DNA of 64,000 nt from contig CANFRP010000001.1 in assembly GCA_947449535.1 (NCBI GenBank), positions 59,183 to 123,182 on the forward strand, written 5' to 3'. Made by a program: the position numbers and the translations under genes. How positions within the stretch are numbered: position 1 is the stretch's first letter; each line of letters starts with the position of its first letter. Positions 39,408-48,272 of the stretch are shown here, one piece after another. Under the pieces are notes generated by a model. It did no database searches, had not been told where the DNA came from, and saw only the letters and a list, made by a program, of their open reading frames with translations. The stretch is from Actinomycetota bacterium. GTDB taxonomy: Bacteria > Actinomycetota > Actinomycetes > Nanopelagicales > Nanopelagicaceae.

Positions 39408-41221
39408 GGAGTCACCACAACTTTCTTTGGAGCAAGTGCAGCTTGCTTCTTGAGTGAGGCTTCGGTCAATGGGATTGGAGATTTCAATGGCTCAGTAGGA
39501 GGAATATGTTTGGATTGAAGAACAAAACTCATGACTGTTTTAAATACCGGTCCACCGAGCGCGCCGCCCCAGTGAAGTCCCTTTGGATCTTGAATGACAA
39601 CGCTCACCACGTATTTCGGAGCATCTGCTGGAGCGAATCCAATGAAGGATGCTGTATAGCCACTGTACTTATGAGTTAGATCGCTATAGCGCATCGCAGT
39701 ACCTGTCTTGCCAGCGACTCGATATCCCGGAATAGCAGCAGCTGGCGCAGTTCCATTATCTGAAACAACGCTCTCCAACATCAAGCGAATTTTCTGAGCA
39801 TTAGCAGCGCTAATGACTCGCTCGCTCTTCTGGAAAGTTGCTGTTGAAAAATGTCCGCTGCTATCAGTTGTGCCAGCGACAACAGTCGGGGTTACGCGCA
39901 CTCCATCATTGGCGATAGTTGCATAGACTGAAGTTGCTTGAAGGGCAGTCACTGAATAGCCCTGACCAAATGCGACAGTTGGCGCAGTAGTGCCGCTCCA
40001 ATCACTCACTGGGCGCAAAATTCCGGCCGACTCTCCCGGTAGATGTGAACCAGTGCTCTGCCCGATACCAAATTTGGTGAGGTAGCTATAAAGAGTGCTA
40101 TTGCTCATCTTCTCGCCAATTTGAATAGCGCCGGTATTACTTGAAACCGCTAGTACGCCAGCAGTTGTGAGACGCTCGGTGGCATGTTTCTCGTGATCTT
40201 TAAACACAGTTCCATTAACTTTCATGGAGTACGGAATCGTCCAGACTGTGGTCGGCGTTATATCGCCTTCTTCTAGAGCTGCAGCTGCAGTAATGACTTT
40301 TCCAGTCGAGCCTGGTTCATAGACATCCTGAACAGCAGGTGTGCGAATAGCTTCCAAGGTACGTGTTTTGCGAATATTTGGATCAAATGTTGGGGCGCTT
40401 GCTTGGGCCAAAATCGCACCCGTTTTGGGATCCATAACAATTACTGTTCCAGAGCGAGCTCCAGATTTTTTCACGGCTTTGGATATCGCATCTTGCGCTA
40501 CCCATTGAATATCACGATCGATTGTGAGCTGCACACTTGTGCCAGCTTTTGCTTCAGTTCGCACTGTTGCAGATCCCGGAATGATAGTTCCGGCGCCATT
40601 GGAATAAATATATTCACCGTTAATGCCGGTAAGTGTGGTGTTGAGACTGCTCTCTACTCCCGAAGCACCAGCTCCGGCATCATTAATAAAGCCGACAAGT
40701 GAGGCAGATAGCTTCCCGGTGGGATATTCACGAATGTATCCGCGCTCTGAGAAGAAACCAACAATTCGCTGCGCGAGGCCACCTTTGGTTTTCATTACTT
40801 CGGTGTTGTAGGAAGTCAGAACGCTCTGTAAATCAATCCACACCGCTGGTCGAACATTCTTAGCAATGATCCGATATCGCAGTGAGCCGGTCAACATCGG
40901 AACCAATTTGTCCACCGGAATGCCGAGAACAGGGGAAGTGATCTCGGCCGTCTTTTGGGGATCTAGGATCATGGTCTGATCCACAACTACATTTACTGCA
41001 GCAACGCTTCGAGCGAGCTCCACACCGTTGACATCAGTAATTATTCCGCGAGGTGCAAGGAGGGTTGAGGTGCGCATTAATTCATTAGACGCACGTTTGC
41101 TAATACTGTCCGCTTCAACGGCTTGAACTTGAACAAGTCGGAGGGCTACAACTGAGAGAAATATCGAACCAACTGTCGCAATTACAAGGATGCGTTTGTG
41201 GACGAGTTGGTTGTGGCTCAT
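39404..41221 (-). CDS. ftsI: Septal peptidoglycan transpeptidase FtsI (PBP3, class B)
   Basis: Cross-links septal murein together with FtsW. The 605-residue class B penicillin-binding protein has one N-terminal span (about 10-29), the dimerisation domain beginning LLAPRGIITDVNG and the three transpeptidase motifs: S305-T-G-K308 (EPGSTGKV), SSN (AVSSNTGAIQ) and KTG (VAGKTGTAMRY). No PASTA domains follow. It overlaps murE and the FtsL-like gene by 4 bases. Confidence 0.96.
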   Translation of the reverse strand: MSHNQLVHKRILVIATVGSIFLSVVALRLVQVQAVEADSISKRASNELMRTSTLLAPRGIITDVNGVELARSVAAVNVVVDQTMILDPQKTAEITSPVLGIPVDKLVPMLTGSLRYRIIAKNVRPAVWIDLQSVLTSYNTEVMKTKGGLAQRIVGFFSERGYIREYPTGKLSASLVGFINDAGAGASGVESSLNTTLTGINGEYIYSNGAGTIIPGSATVRTEAKAGTSVQLTIDRDIQWVAQDAISKAVKKSGARSGTVIVMDPKTGAILAQASAPTFDPNIRKTRTLEAIRTPAVQDVYEPGSTGKVITAAAALEEGDITPTTVWTIPYSMKVNGTVFKDHEKHATERLTTAGVLAVSSNTGAIQIGEKMSNSTLYSYLTKFGIGQSTGSHLPGESAGILRPVSDWSGTTAPTVAFGQGYSVTALQATSVYATIANDGVRVTPTVVAGTTDSSGHFSTATFQKSERVISAANAQKIRLMLESVVSDNGTAPAAAIPGYRVAGKTGTAMRYSDLTHKYSGYTASFIGFAPADAPKYVVSVVIQDPKGLHWGGALGGPVFKTVMSFVLQSKHIPPTEPLKSPIPLTEASLKKQAALAPKKVVVTP

Positions 41222-41595
41222 TTTGAATTTACCGCCACTGCACCTAGATCGACATAATTCAATTTTTCGACAGGCTTCATACCTATTTTAATTGCTTGTG
41301 CTGCCAGCGAATCAGGTGAATTAAATTGAGCGACCTGTCGCATGATGGCATCGCGCTCATCATTAACCGTATTTGCTTGATGCTTAAGATCTTGCAGCGT
41401 AAAAGCATCTTGCGTCATCAAAGTATTAATCACTAAGAGCGCGAGCAGATTAAACATTACGAATCCACCCATAATTAAAGTAAAAGCACTTGAGCTGGTG
41501 CGCTTTTTGGCTTCCACGCTAAGGCTTGGTAGACCCTTAAGGATTGGGCGGCGAATTCCCTCAAGAACAGCGGGGTTGAGAATGGTGATTGCCAT
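41218..41595 (-). CDS. ftsL: FtsL-like divisome protein
   Basis: A 125-residue bitopic protein with a cytoplasmic N-terminus, a single membrane span (about 37-57) and a short extracellular coiled-coil-like region (TLQDLKHQANTVNDERDAIMRQVAQF), ending in a FtsL/septum-formation-like tail (KIGMKPVEKLNYVDL). Sequence identity in this family is low, so the call rests on this layout and on the slot between rsmH and ftsI. It overlaps rsmH by one base and ftsI by 4. Confidence 0.85.
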   Translation of the reverse strand: MAITILNPAVLEGIRRPILKGLPSLSVEAKKRTSSSAFTLIMGGFVMFNLLALLVINTLMTQDAFTLQDLKHQANTVNDERDAIMRQVAQFNSPDSLAAQAIKIGMKPVEKLNYVDLGAVAVNSK

Positions 41596-42545
41596 TATGC
41601 AGCCAACCTCTCAATCGCACGTAGTCGCATTGATTGAGCGCGAGGGTTAATCACAATCTCTTCATCGGACGCCGCTTCACTCCCCCGGATCACCAAGGAA
41701 TATTTGGCTGCCGAATTGGGAAGATCCATTGGTAGTCCAAGGGGGGTTCCAGATTTTGTGACATCGGCAAATGCACTCTTTACGATCTTGTCTTCTAGAG
41801 ATTGATAGGCCATCACCACTACTCGGCCACCCACGCGAATCGCAGATAATGCCTGTGGCATAGCGCGCTTGAGAACTTCGAGTTCTTGATTTACTTCGAT
41901 ACGAAGGGCTTGGAAAGTACGCTTTGCAGGATTTCCACCAGTTCGTCGTGCTGGCGCAGGAATACTGGCTTTGACGATTTCTGCCAAATCTTTAGTGCTT
42001 TTCAAAGTGCCCGCTTCGCGTGCCTTAATAATGTTATCGGCAATCTTTGAAGCAAATTTCTCTTCCCCGTAATTGCGGATTACTCGAGTCAAATCTTTAA
42101 AGGAATAACTCATCAAAACATCATGAGCACTCATTCCCGTGCTCTGATCCATACGCATATCTAGTGGCGCTTCTTGTGAGTAAGCAAAGCCACGTTCTGC
42201 GGTATCGAGTTGCATGGATGAGACACCGAGGTCGAAGAGGATCCCGTCAACGCTGGAAATGTCTAACCTTTCGAGAACTTGTGAGATTTCGTCATAAACA
42301 GCATGAACGATGACGACTCGATCAATAACTTCATGCAAGGTCTGGGTAGCGACTTCTATTGCACTCTTATCTCGATCAAAACCAATAATTTTTAGGTTTG
42401 GGAAACGAAGCAGAAGTGCTTTTGTGTGACCGCCCATTCCCAAAGTTGCATCGATAACAACTGGGTGCGGAACTCCTTCAATTACAGGGGCAAGTAGAGC
42501 AATGCAACGTTCAAGTGCAACTGGAACATGTTGTAGTTCTTGCAT
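41595..42545 (-). CDS. rsmH: 16S rRNA (cytosine1402-N4)-methyltransferase
   Basis: Methylates C1402 of 16S rRNA (also called MraW). The start is the ATG at 42545, placed just behind a strong GGGGAGGA, giving 316 residues. An upstream ATG six codons earlier would overlap that site. Motifs include the SAM loop VIDATLGMGGHTKALL, GILFDLGVSSMQLD, GGNPAKRTFQALRIEVN and the C-terminal NPRAQSMRLRAIER. It is separated from mraZ by 151 bases that hold a large inverted repeat. Confidence 0.96.
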   Translation of the reverse strand: MQELQHVPVALERCIALLAPVIEGVPHPVVIDATLGMGGHTKALLLRFPNLKIIGFDRDKSAIEVATQTLHEVIDRVVIVHAVYDEISQVLERLDISSVDGILFDLGVSSMQLDTAERGFAYSQEAPLDMRMDQSTGMSAHDVLMSYSFKDLTRVIRNYGEEKFASKIADNIIKAREAGTLKSTKDLAEIVKASIPAPARRTGGNPAKRTFQALRIEVNQELEVLKRAMPQALSAIRVGGRVVVMAYQSLEDKIVKSAFADVTKSGTPLGLPMDLPNSAAKYSLVIRGSEAASDEEIVINPRAQSMRLRAIERLAA

Positions 42546-42599
42546 AGCTTCCTCCCCTTTCATTGTGCGTTCTCATGAATTACTGCTTTTTATTACCGT

Positions 42600-42693
42600 C
42601 ATCTGTTCTGGTCACCGCCGGCCGACGGAACTGGGGGTAACGGCGCCGGGGAAGGGGCGTCGTTAATGAGGTCGGCGGTGGCCACAACAGATG
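42600..42693 (-). repeat. Large nested GC-rich inverted repeat in the mraZ-rsmH gap
   Basis: On the minus strand the outer arms are CATCTGTTGTGGCCACCGCC-GAC (42693-42671) and GTC-GGCCGGCGGTGACCAG-AACAGATG (42626-42600). They pair with two mismatches and one 4-base bulge. Inside them AACGACGCC (42664-42656) pairs with GGCGCCGTT (42647-42639) with one mismatch around an 8-base loop. The result is a 94-base structured segment, much richer in G+C than its surroundings, 55 bases before rsmH. It has no T-run after it, so a simple terminator is unlikely. Function is unknown. Confidence 0.7.
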
Positions 42694-42696
42694 TTT

Positions 42697-43128
42697 TTAG
42701 AAAAGTCCCGGCAACACCTCCGAGGAGACATCCGAGAAAGTTTTTTCGCGATCAGCGATATAGCTCTCCCACGCAGCGGAATCCCAAATTTCTAAGCGAG
42801 TATTTGCGCCGATAACAACGCACTCTTTTTCAAGACCTGCATAGGTACGAAGACCGTTGGGAATAGTGACGCGCCCTTGCTTGTCAGGAACTTCATCGTG
42901 TGCGCCCGCAAACATCACACGCATGTAATCGCGTGCAGCTTTTTCAGTAACAGGTGCCTGGCGAAGTCGATCAGTGATCGATGCAAATTCGCCGCTGGGA
43001 AATACGTAGAGGCAACGCTCTTGACCTTTAGTGATTACTAGGCCGTTGGCGAGTTCATCGCGGAATCTGGCCGGCAAAATAATGCGACCCTTTTCATCAA
43101 GCTTTGGTTCATGGGTGCCGAGAAACAT
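42697..43128 (-). CDS. mraZ: Transcriptional regulator MraZ
   Basis: DNA-binding regulator of the division and cell-wall cluster, made of two AbrB-like (SpoVT) domains. The chosen ATG at 43128 gives 143 residues starting [20 protein letters not shown], the normal family N-terminus. A GTG five codons upstream is possible. The second domain contains [18 protein letters not shown]. It lies directly downstream of a set of 10-bp direct repeats that fit its own operator. Confidence 0.95.
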   Translation of the reverse strand: MFLGTHEPKLDEKGRIILPARFRDELANGLVITKGQERCLYVFPSGEFASITDRLRQAPVTEKAARDYMRVMFAGAHDEVPDKQGRVTIPNGLRTYAGLEKECVVIGANTRLEIWDSAAWESYIADREKTFSDVSSEVLPGLF

Positions 43129-43160
43129 TGGTGCGACCCCCACTTCCCCGTTAATTCACG

Positions 43161-43182
43161 CTCAAATCCCCCCGGATTTGAG
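43161..43182. repeat. Perfect hairpin in the mraZ leader
   Basis: CTCAAATCC (43161-43169) and GGATTTGAG (43174-43182) form a perfect 9-bp stem with a 4-base loop (CCCC on the plus strand, GGGG in the mRNA). It lies between the MraZ repeats and the mraZ start, so it would be in the 5' leader. Confidence 0.55.
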
Positions 43183-43188
43183 TACAAA

Positions 43189-43224
43189 CCCCACTTTACC
43201 CCACTTTTCCCCATTTTGCTCCAT
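43189..43224 (-). promoter_or_regulatory. Candidate MraZ operator: four 10-bp-spaced direct repeats
   Basis: Reading the minus strand there are four units with an exact 10-base period: ATGGAGCAAA, ATGGGGAAAA, GTGGGGTAAA and GTGGGGTTTG. Known MraZ sites are direct repeats of TGGGN at about 10-bp spacing just upstream of mraZ. The block lies about 60 bases before the mraZ start, so autoregulation of the whole division cluster is likely. Confidence 0.8.
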
Positions 43225-43276
43225 TTTTAGCCAAATATTTCCCCCGTGGCTCCCCTTCCATCCACCCGTGGCCCAT

Positions 43277-43302
43277 AAAAAAACCACCCCCGAAGGAGGT
43301 GG
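43277..43302 (-). terminator. Intrinsic terminator of the DUF3040 gene
   Basis: On the minus strand CCACCTCC-TTC-GGGGGTGG forms an 8-bp stem (43302-43284) with one G-T pair, followed directly by a run of seven T residues (43283-43277). It lies 43 bases after the DUF3040 stop and separates that gene from the mraZ promoter region. Confidence 0.85.
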
Positions 43303-43344
43303 TGTTTGAGCTTTCTTATTTCTTATGAAATCTCTTATGAGCGC

Positions 43345-43713
43345 TCAGCGCTCGAAGTTTCGCTTATCCCATCGCTCTTCGAAGCTTTGAGACCACTTTG
43401 GCTTCTTTTGGCTCTTCGTAGGAGCCGATGGGCTCACCCCGGTGGGTGCCGACCCGAAGAGGTTGGAGAGGATAAAGACCACGCCCACTAAGGCGATGAG
43501 AAATCCAGCAATCCCGAGCGGCGTGAACTTGGCGATGAGACCTCCTACGAGGACCGCCATGCCTGCCAGGGTAATGAGGAGTCCTGTAAAAACTTTGCCT
43601 GCTTGGCGAGTGCGTGCCTTACCTGTCAATGTTGAGACGAGGCGAGGGTCATCCTGCTCCATGGCAGCTTCCATCTCGGCAAGCATGCGCCGTTCATGGT
43701 CAGAGAGAGGCAT
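43345..43713 (-). CDS. DUF3040 family membrane protein
   Basis: A 122-residue protein with the actinobacterial DUF3040 layout. The N-terminus MPLSDHERRMLAEMEAAME is the family signature. A basic segment (TGKARTRQAGK) leads into two hydrophobic segments (about 42-63 and 68-87), and a polar, lysine-rich C-terminus ends in a basic tail. Function is unknown in the family. A TATTCT hexamer lies 6 bases before the ATG and no ribosome site is seen, so a leaderless transcript is likely. A strong terminator follows. Confidence 0.88.
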   Translation of the reverse strand: MPLSDHERRMLAEMEAAMEQDDPRLVSTLTGKARTRQAGKVFTGLLITLAGMAVLVGGLIAKFTPLGIAGFLIALVGVVFILSNLFGSAPTGVSPSAPTKSQKKPKWSQSFEERWDKRNFER

Positions 43714-43719
43714 GCCAAA

Positions 43720-43725
43720 AGAATA
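43720..43725 (-). promoter_or_regulatory. Candidate leaderless -10 element of the DUF3040 gene
   Basis: TATTCT on the minus strand is followed by six bases (TTTGGC) and the ATG at 43713, the same geometry as at hisD, crtE and the YbaK gene in this window. No Shine-Dalgarno sequence is present. Confidence 0.5.
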
Positions 43726-43770
43726 GAGCAGAGAAGGGTTTTTCGAAACTCCAATCTGAGGCAAAACTGG

Positions 43771-44955
43771 TCAATCCTCGGATTCGCCACTATCTGGCTC
43801 AATGAGTCTGGCTGGCCGAACGCTTCCTTGGCCAAATCGGGCGCTGGCGCGATCGATAGCGACGGTGGCCTCTCGCCACCCCTTCTCTCGCTCTCCCAAA
43901 ATTAATTGTTCGGGTAGATCTGCACCATCCACAAGTCCATCAAATGCAACACCGACCAATCGCAATCGCGCCCGATCAAGATTAAGCGCATCATAAAGAG
44001 CGCGCACAATTTCAAATGATTCCTGAACACCATTAATGGGAAGGGGCAAGGTCTTGCTTCGAGTAATAGTTTTGAAATCAGCGAAGCGAACCTTTATAGA
44101 AATTGTGCGCGCTGCAAGTCCGCGCTCTCGCACTCGCCCCGAAGCGCGTTCAGTTAATCGCAGAAACTCGCGCAAGATCTCTTCCCGATCATCAATATCA
44201 AAAGGGAAAGTTTCAGCGGCACTGATGCTCTTATCAACTTCATCCGGTGTGACATCGCGATAGTCGCGTCCCCAGGAGAGCTCGTAAAGATGGCTACCTG
44301 CGCTCTCACCGAGGGCGCGCACCAAAGTTGTCAAAGGAGTATTAGCGATATCTGCAACTGTTCGAAGCCCCAGTTTTTGTAGTTCTTCATTTGTTTTGGG
44401 ACCTACTCCCCAAATTGCTGAGACGGGAAGTGGGTGCAGGAACTCTAAAACTCGATCACTTGCAATCTCGAGCATTCCGTTGGGTTTGCAGCGCGATGAT
44501 GCGAGCTTTGCGACAAACTTTGTGGTGGCAATTCCCACTGAACAAGTAATTCCCTGACTCTCCTCCACCCGCTTGCGGATAAGCGCTCCGATTTCACGGC
44601 CAGTGCCTAATAATCTCTTAGCGCCAGTGACATCAATAAAAGCTTCATCGACCGAGAGTGGTTCGACAAGTGGTGAGATGTCACGAAAGATCTGCATGAT
44701 GTGGCCGGAGACTTCGGTATATCGAGTGTGATTAACGGGAAGAAATACGGCATGGGGCGCCAAGCGACGGGCTTGCGCGATCGGCATCGCTGAATGCACT
44801 CCAAATTTGCGCGCTTCGTAATTTGCAGCAGAGACAACTCCGCGAATTCCCATTCCCACGACTACGGGCTTTCCCTTGAGCGAAGGGTTGTCTCGCTCTT
44901 CTACCGATGCAAAGAATGCATCCATATCAACATGGAGAATTGTTGATTCAGACAT
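43771..44955 (-). CDS. dinB: Y-family DNA polymerase IV
   Basis: Translesion polymerase. The ATG at 44955 overlaps the dnaE2 stop by 8 bases and gives 394 residues. Catalytic residues are present: Asp10 in ILHVDMDAFFASVE and Asp103-Glu104 in PLSVDEAF. The fingers segment YEARKFGVHSAMP and the HhH region GVGPKTNEELQKLG follow. The little-finger domain is complete and ends without an obvious QLPLF-like clamp motif. It is an intact polymerase rather than a catalytically dead ImuB, and it is cotranscribed with an error-prone DnaE2 behind a LexA box. Confidence 0.93.
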   Translation of the reverse strand: MSESTILHVDMDAFFASVEERDNPSLKGKPVVVGMGIRGVVSAANYEARKFGVHSAMPIAQARRLAPHAVFLPVNHTRYTEVSGHIMQIFRDISPLVEPLSVDEAFIDVTGAKRLLGTGREIGALIRKRVEESQGITCSVGIATTKFVAKLASSRCKPNGMLEIASDRVLEFLHPLPVSAIWGVGPKTNEELQKLGLRTVADIANTPLTTLVRALGESAGSHLYELSWGRDYRDVTPDEVDKSISAAETFPFDIDDREEILREFLRLTERASGRVRERGLAARTISIKVRFADFKTITRSKTLPLPINGVQESFEIVRALYDALNLDRARLRLVGVAFDGLVDGADLPEQLILGEREKGWREATVAIDRASARFGQGSVRPARLIEPDSGESED

Positions 44956-47900
44956 CTGCTCGCTCACGATCAGGAAGGCTACGCCACTTGTCATAGGAGG
45001 CAGCTAATTCCCACGCATCTGTAGCGCGCAGAGAGATACCGCGGGCTCCGGTTCTGCGAATAACGCCACGTACCAAGAAGAGCTGCGCGCGATAAAGAAG
45101 TGAGGCATGAGAGTTCTGGATATCTTCAAAGAAAGTTAGATCGTTGCAGCCATATCCATCATCGAGAGTTAAGAAAATAACGCGCCGCCCCGATCTGACT
45201 GGTGGCGTCTGAAGCGCGACTTTTACACCTGCCACCAGAACCGAGGAGCCAGCGCGATGATTGATGAGATCAGCAGAACGTACTGCGCCAATGTGATTGA
45301 GAAAATCCCCATAGAGCTCCATCATGTGGCGAGATGTATCAATACCAAGAATTGAGATCTCATGAGCGAGCTCTTCATGCACAGTGAGATCAGGCAGACC
45401 GCTGGCAATAATCTCTGGCGGGGTCAGAGCGAATGTCATCTGACTCTGATGTGCTGAACTCTTGGAGGTGGAGAGTTGGTAGAGATCGCGCAGATGCAAC
45501 ATCAGATCGCGACGGTTGATCTTCTTCTCCGCTAATTTATGTAAGCGATCGAAAGCGCCGATCGTGACGAGTGATTCGACGGTCGGGCGATGAGCGCCAG
45601 AGCGATAAACAAAATCGGCGAGATCTGCATAAGGCTGACCCGCAATAATTTTCTCGATCTCAGATTCACTGGCGCCGTGCACATCGGTGAGCGCCATGCG
45701 AATTGCATAGCCACGTGCATCTGGCAGTGATAAAGATGGCCCCGTGCTTGCACGATCTGGCGCAACATATGGGGCGCGCGAAATAGTCTCGCGTTTCTCT
45801 ACTCGGTAATCACTCTTCGATAAATTGATATCGATCGGTGCGATCTCAATCCCCCATTGCCGAGCTTCATCCACGATTAGTCGCTTGGGATACATCCCTG
45901 GATCGTGCGTCATTACACCAGCGAGAAATGCAGCAGTGTGATGGGTCTTGAGCCATGAAGATTGATATGTCGGAAGTGCGAATGCTGCAGCATGGGCTTT
46001 GCAGAAACCAAAGGAGGCAAAGGAGCGCAAAATATCCCAGACTTCCGTAACTACCGCATCGCTATAGCCCTTTGCTATCGCTGTGGGATAGAGCCAATCG
46101 CAGACAACTTGCTGCCCCTCGGGTGTGCCAAGTTGGCGTCGTCGCTCATCTGCCTCGGCCAAGGTGCATCCAGTAATAACCGAAATTATTTTGATGACTT
46201 GTTCGTGAAAGACAACCACCCCTTCGGTCTCGGCAAGGACTTCCTCCAAATCAGAGTGAATGAGCGCGCGACCTTTGAGGCCCTGTCTGAAATTAAGGAA
46301 GGGGGTGATCATGTCGCTTTTGACGGGACCGGGGCGAAAGAGGGAGATATCAATAATCAAATCGTTAAAAGAGTCGGGCGCCATCTTGCCGACAAGTTCG
46401 CGCTGTCCGGGACTTTCAATTTGAAAAATGCCTAGGGTGCGCGCAGATTTAATGAGGTCAAAAGTGGGATGATCATCCAGATCGATCTCATCAATGTCGA
46501 TGCGTTCTCCTTCAACGCGTTCAATCTCTGCAATTGCGTAGGAGATCGCTGATTGCATGCGCACGCCGAGGACATCGAGTTTGAGCAAACCAATAGCTTC
46601 CACATCATCTTTATCGAATTGAAGCATCGGATAACCACTAGCGCTGCGTTGAATCGGAGCGAAATCGTGAAGACCAATATCGGAGAGCGCAATGGCGCAG
46701 GGATGCATCGAAAGATGCCGTGGGAGACCATCGAGGCGGCCGGCAAGCTCGACTGCCATCTTTAAAGTTGGCGCGGAGAGATTGAGGTTACGCAGCTCGG
46801 GTAAAGCTTGAAGCGCGCGGCCAATATTTTTAGCGCGAATGTGGGGAAGAGATTTCGCAATCAGGTCGACCTCCATCGACGGAATTCCCAGCGCTGCTCC
46901 CACATCTCGAATCGCATGGCGCGCGCGATATGTCTCGACCATCGCTACGGTGGCGCACCTGGATTGATTATTGGGATGCGACCAATCACTATCCCCATAT
47001 CGTTTAAAAACAGCGTCATAGATTTCTAGGCGGCGATGAGATTCCACATCGATATCGATATCAGGAAGCTCGGCGCGCAAAGTCGAGCAGAAGCGCTCCA
47101 TTAATAATCCATGACGCATTGGCTCGACCCCAGAGATTCCAAGAACATGACAGATGAGAGAACCAGCACCGCTGCCGCGAGCAGCAACCCGCACACCTAA
47201 TTCGCGCGCCATATCAGTGATATCTGCAACGGTGAGAAAGTAGGAAGCAAATCCCAATTGATTAATCGCCGATAGCTCTTCTTCCAAACGCACTGATGCC
47301 GCGATTGAATCTGCGCCACGATAGCGGCGCGATAAACCTGCCTCAGAGCGTTGGCGTAATTGCCTCGCCATCTCTTCCCGATTAGCAGCGCCCACTACAT
47401 GGCTTTCTGGGAGATGTATCTGGCCAATGCCTATATCGCTGCGCGGTGAGAGAAGTGCGCGTTCGGCAATTTCAGAGGTAGTGCGCAATAAAGCGCGACC
47501 ACTGCGCTCTCCTGCGGCGCGAGCAATCTCATCAGCAATTGCGTACATCTCTGTCGGACCCTTGAGATACGCCTCGCTATTGCGTCGCTCAATATGTTTG
47601 GGGTGAAGCGGGACTAAATTGCGAGTCGCATCTAATACATCTGCCACCGGTCCATCGGCGCGGTCGAGCATTCGCGCAGCATTGGAGAGCACAACCGGAA
47701 TATCGTGATCGCGACCAAAGCCCAGTAATCGCCCCGCCCAAGGAGTAGAGAAAGGGCCATCGCCTTTAACTTGGTGGGAGACAGTTTCAATAACTTGGCG
47801 ATCGAATAGCTCGTGTGTGGATTTTAAAATAGATAGCGCTTCGCTAGATCTGCGAGCGCCGATCGAAGCCGCTAGCTGAGATTCAGGACCATGCAAAATA

Positions 47901-48256
47901 ATTAAGTCGCGCGAGTACTCGCTAAATTTCTCAAGAATCTCATAAGTAAGTAGTGGCTGATCACTATTCATGTTGAGTGCAGTGAGTAATCGATAGAGCG
48001 ATGAGAGGCGTCCACTTTGAGCCAATAAGGTAATTCGATACTTGGGTTGTAGGAAAGCGAGATTGACTCCTAGGATCGGAGTGATTCCAGCGCTCTCACA
48101 CTCTTGTGCAAAGCGAATAGCGCCCGCCATTGAATTGCGATCGGTGAGAGCAAGTGCGCTAAATCCGAATTCGCCAGCGCGAGCAACCAATGCGTCGATA
48201 TGGGCAGTGCCATATTTAAAGGAGTAACCACTAGCCACTCGTAAGTGAGTAAACAT
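44948..48256 (-). CDS. dnaE2: Error-prone DNA polymerase DnaE2 (ImuC)
   Basis: Second C-family polymerase used in damage-induced mutagenesis. With the ATG at 48256 it has about 1100 residues. The PHP N-terminus is degenerate (HLRVASGYSFKYGTAH, lacking the HxH metal pair of DnaE1), so proofreading is not expected. The polymerase aspartates are present in LPDIDIDVE (398-403) and the GSGAGSLICH loop is intact. It follows the DUF6504 gene by 16 bases and overlaps dinB. No ribosome site is obvious, and the start could lie a few codons upstream. SOS control is indicated by the LexA box at 48601. Confidence 0.92.
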   Translation of the reverse strand: MFTHLRVASGYSFKYGTAHIDALVARAGEFGFSALALTDRNSMAGAIRFAQECESAGITPILGVNLAFLQPKYRITLLAQSGRLSSLYRLLTALNMNSDQPLLTYEILEKFSEYSRDLIILHGPESQLAASIGARRSSEALSILKSTHELFDRQVIETVSHQVKGDGPFSTPWAGRLLGFGRDHDIPVVLSNAARMLDRADGPVADVLDATRNLVPLHPKHIERRNSEAYLKGPTEMYAIADEIARAAGERSGRALLRTTSEIAERALLSPRSDIGIGQIHLPESHVVGAANREEMARQLRQRSEAGLSRRYRGADSIAASVRLEEELSAINQLGFASYFLTVADITDMARELGVRVAARGSGAGSLICHVLGISGVEPMRHGLLMERFCSTLRAELPDIDIDVESHRRLEIYDAVFKRYGDSDWSHPNNQSRCATVAMVETYRARHAIRDVGAALGIPSMEVDLIAKSLPHIRAKNIGRALQALPELRNLNLSAPTLKMAVELAGRLDGLPRHLSMHPCAIALSDIGLHDFAPIQRSASGYPMLQFDKDDVEAIGLLKLDVLGVRMQSAISYAIAEIERVEGERIDIDEIDLDDHPTFDLIKSARTLGIFQIESPGQRELVGKMAPDSFNDLIIDISLFRPGPVKSDMITPFLNFRQGLKGRALIHSDLEEVLAETEGVVVFHEQVIKIISVITGCTLAEADERRRQLGTPEGQQVVCDWLYPTAIAKGYSDAVVTEVWDILRSFASFGFCKAHAAAFALPTYQSSWLKTHHTAAFLAGVMTHDPGMYPKRLIVDEARQWGIEIAPIDINLSKSDYRVEKRETISRAPYVAPDRASTGPSLSLPDARGYAIRMALTDVHGASESEIEKIIAGQPYADLADFVYRSGAHRPTVESLVTIGAFDRLHKLAEKKINRRDLMLHLRDLYQLSTSKSSAHQSQMTFALTPPEIIASGLPDLTVHEELAHEISILGIDTSRHMMELYGDFLNHIGAVRSADLINHRAGSSVLVAGVKVALQTPPVRSGRRVIFLTLDDGYGCNDLTFFEDIQNSHASLLYRAQLFLVRGVIRRTGARGISLRATDAWELAASYDKWRSLPDRERADV

Positions 48257-48272
48257 TTTATTTACCGAAAGA

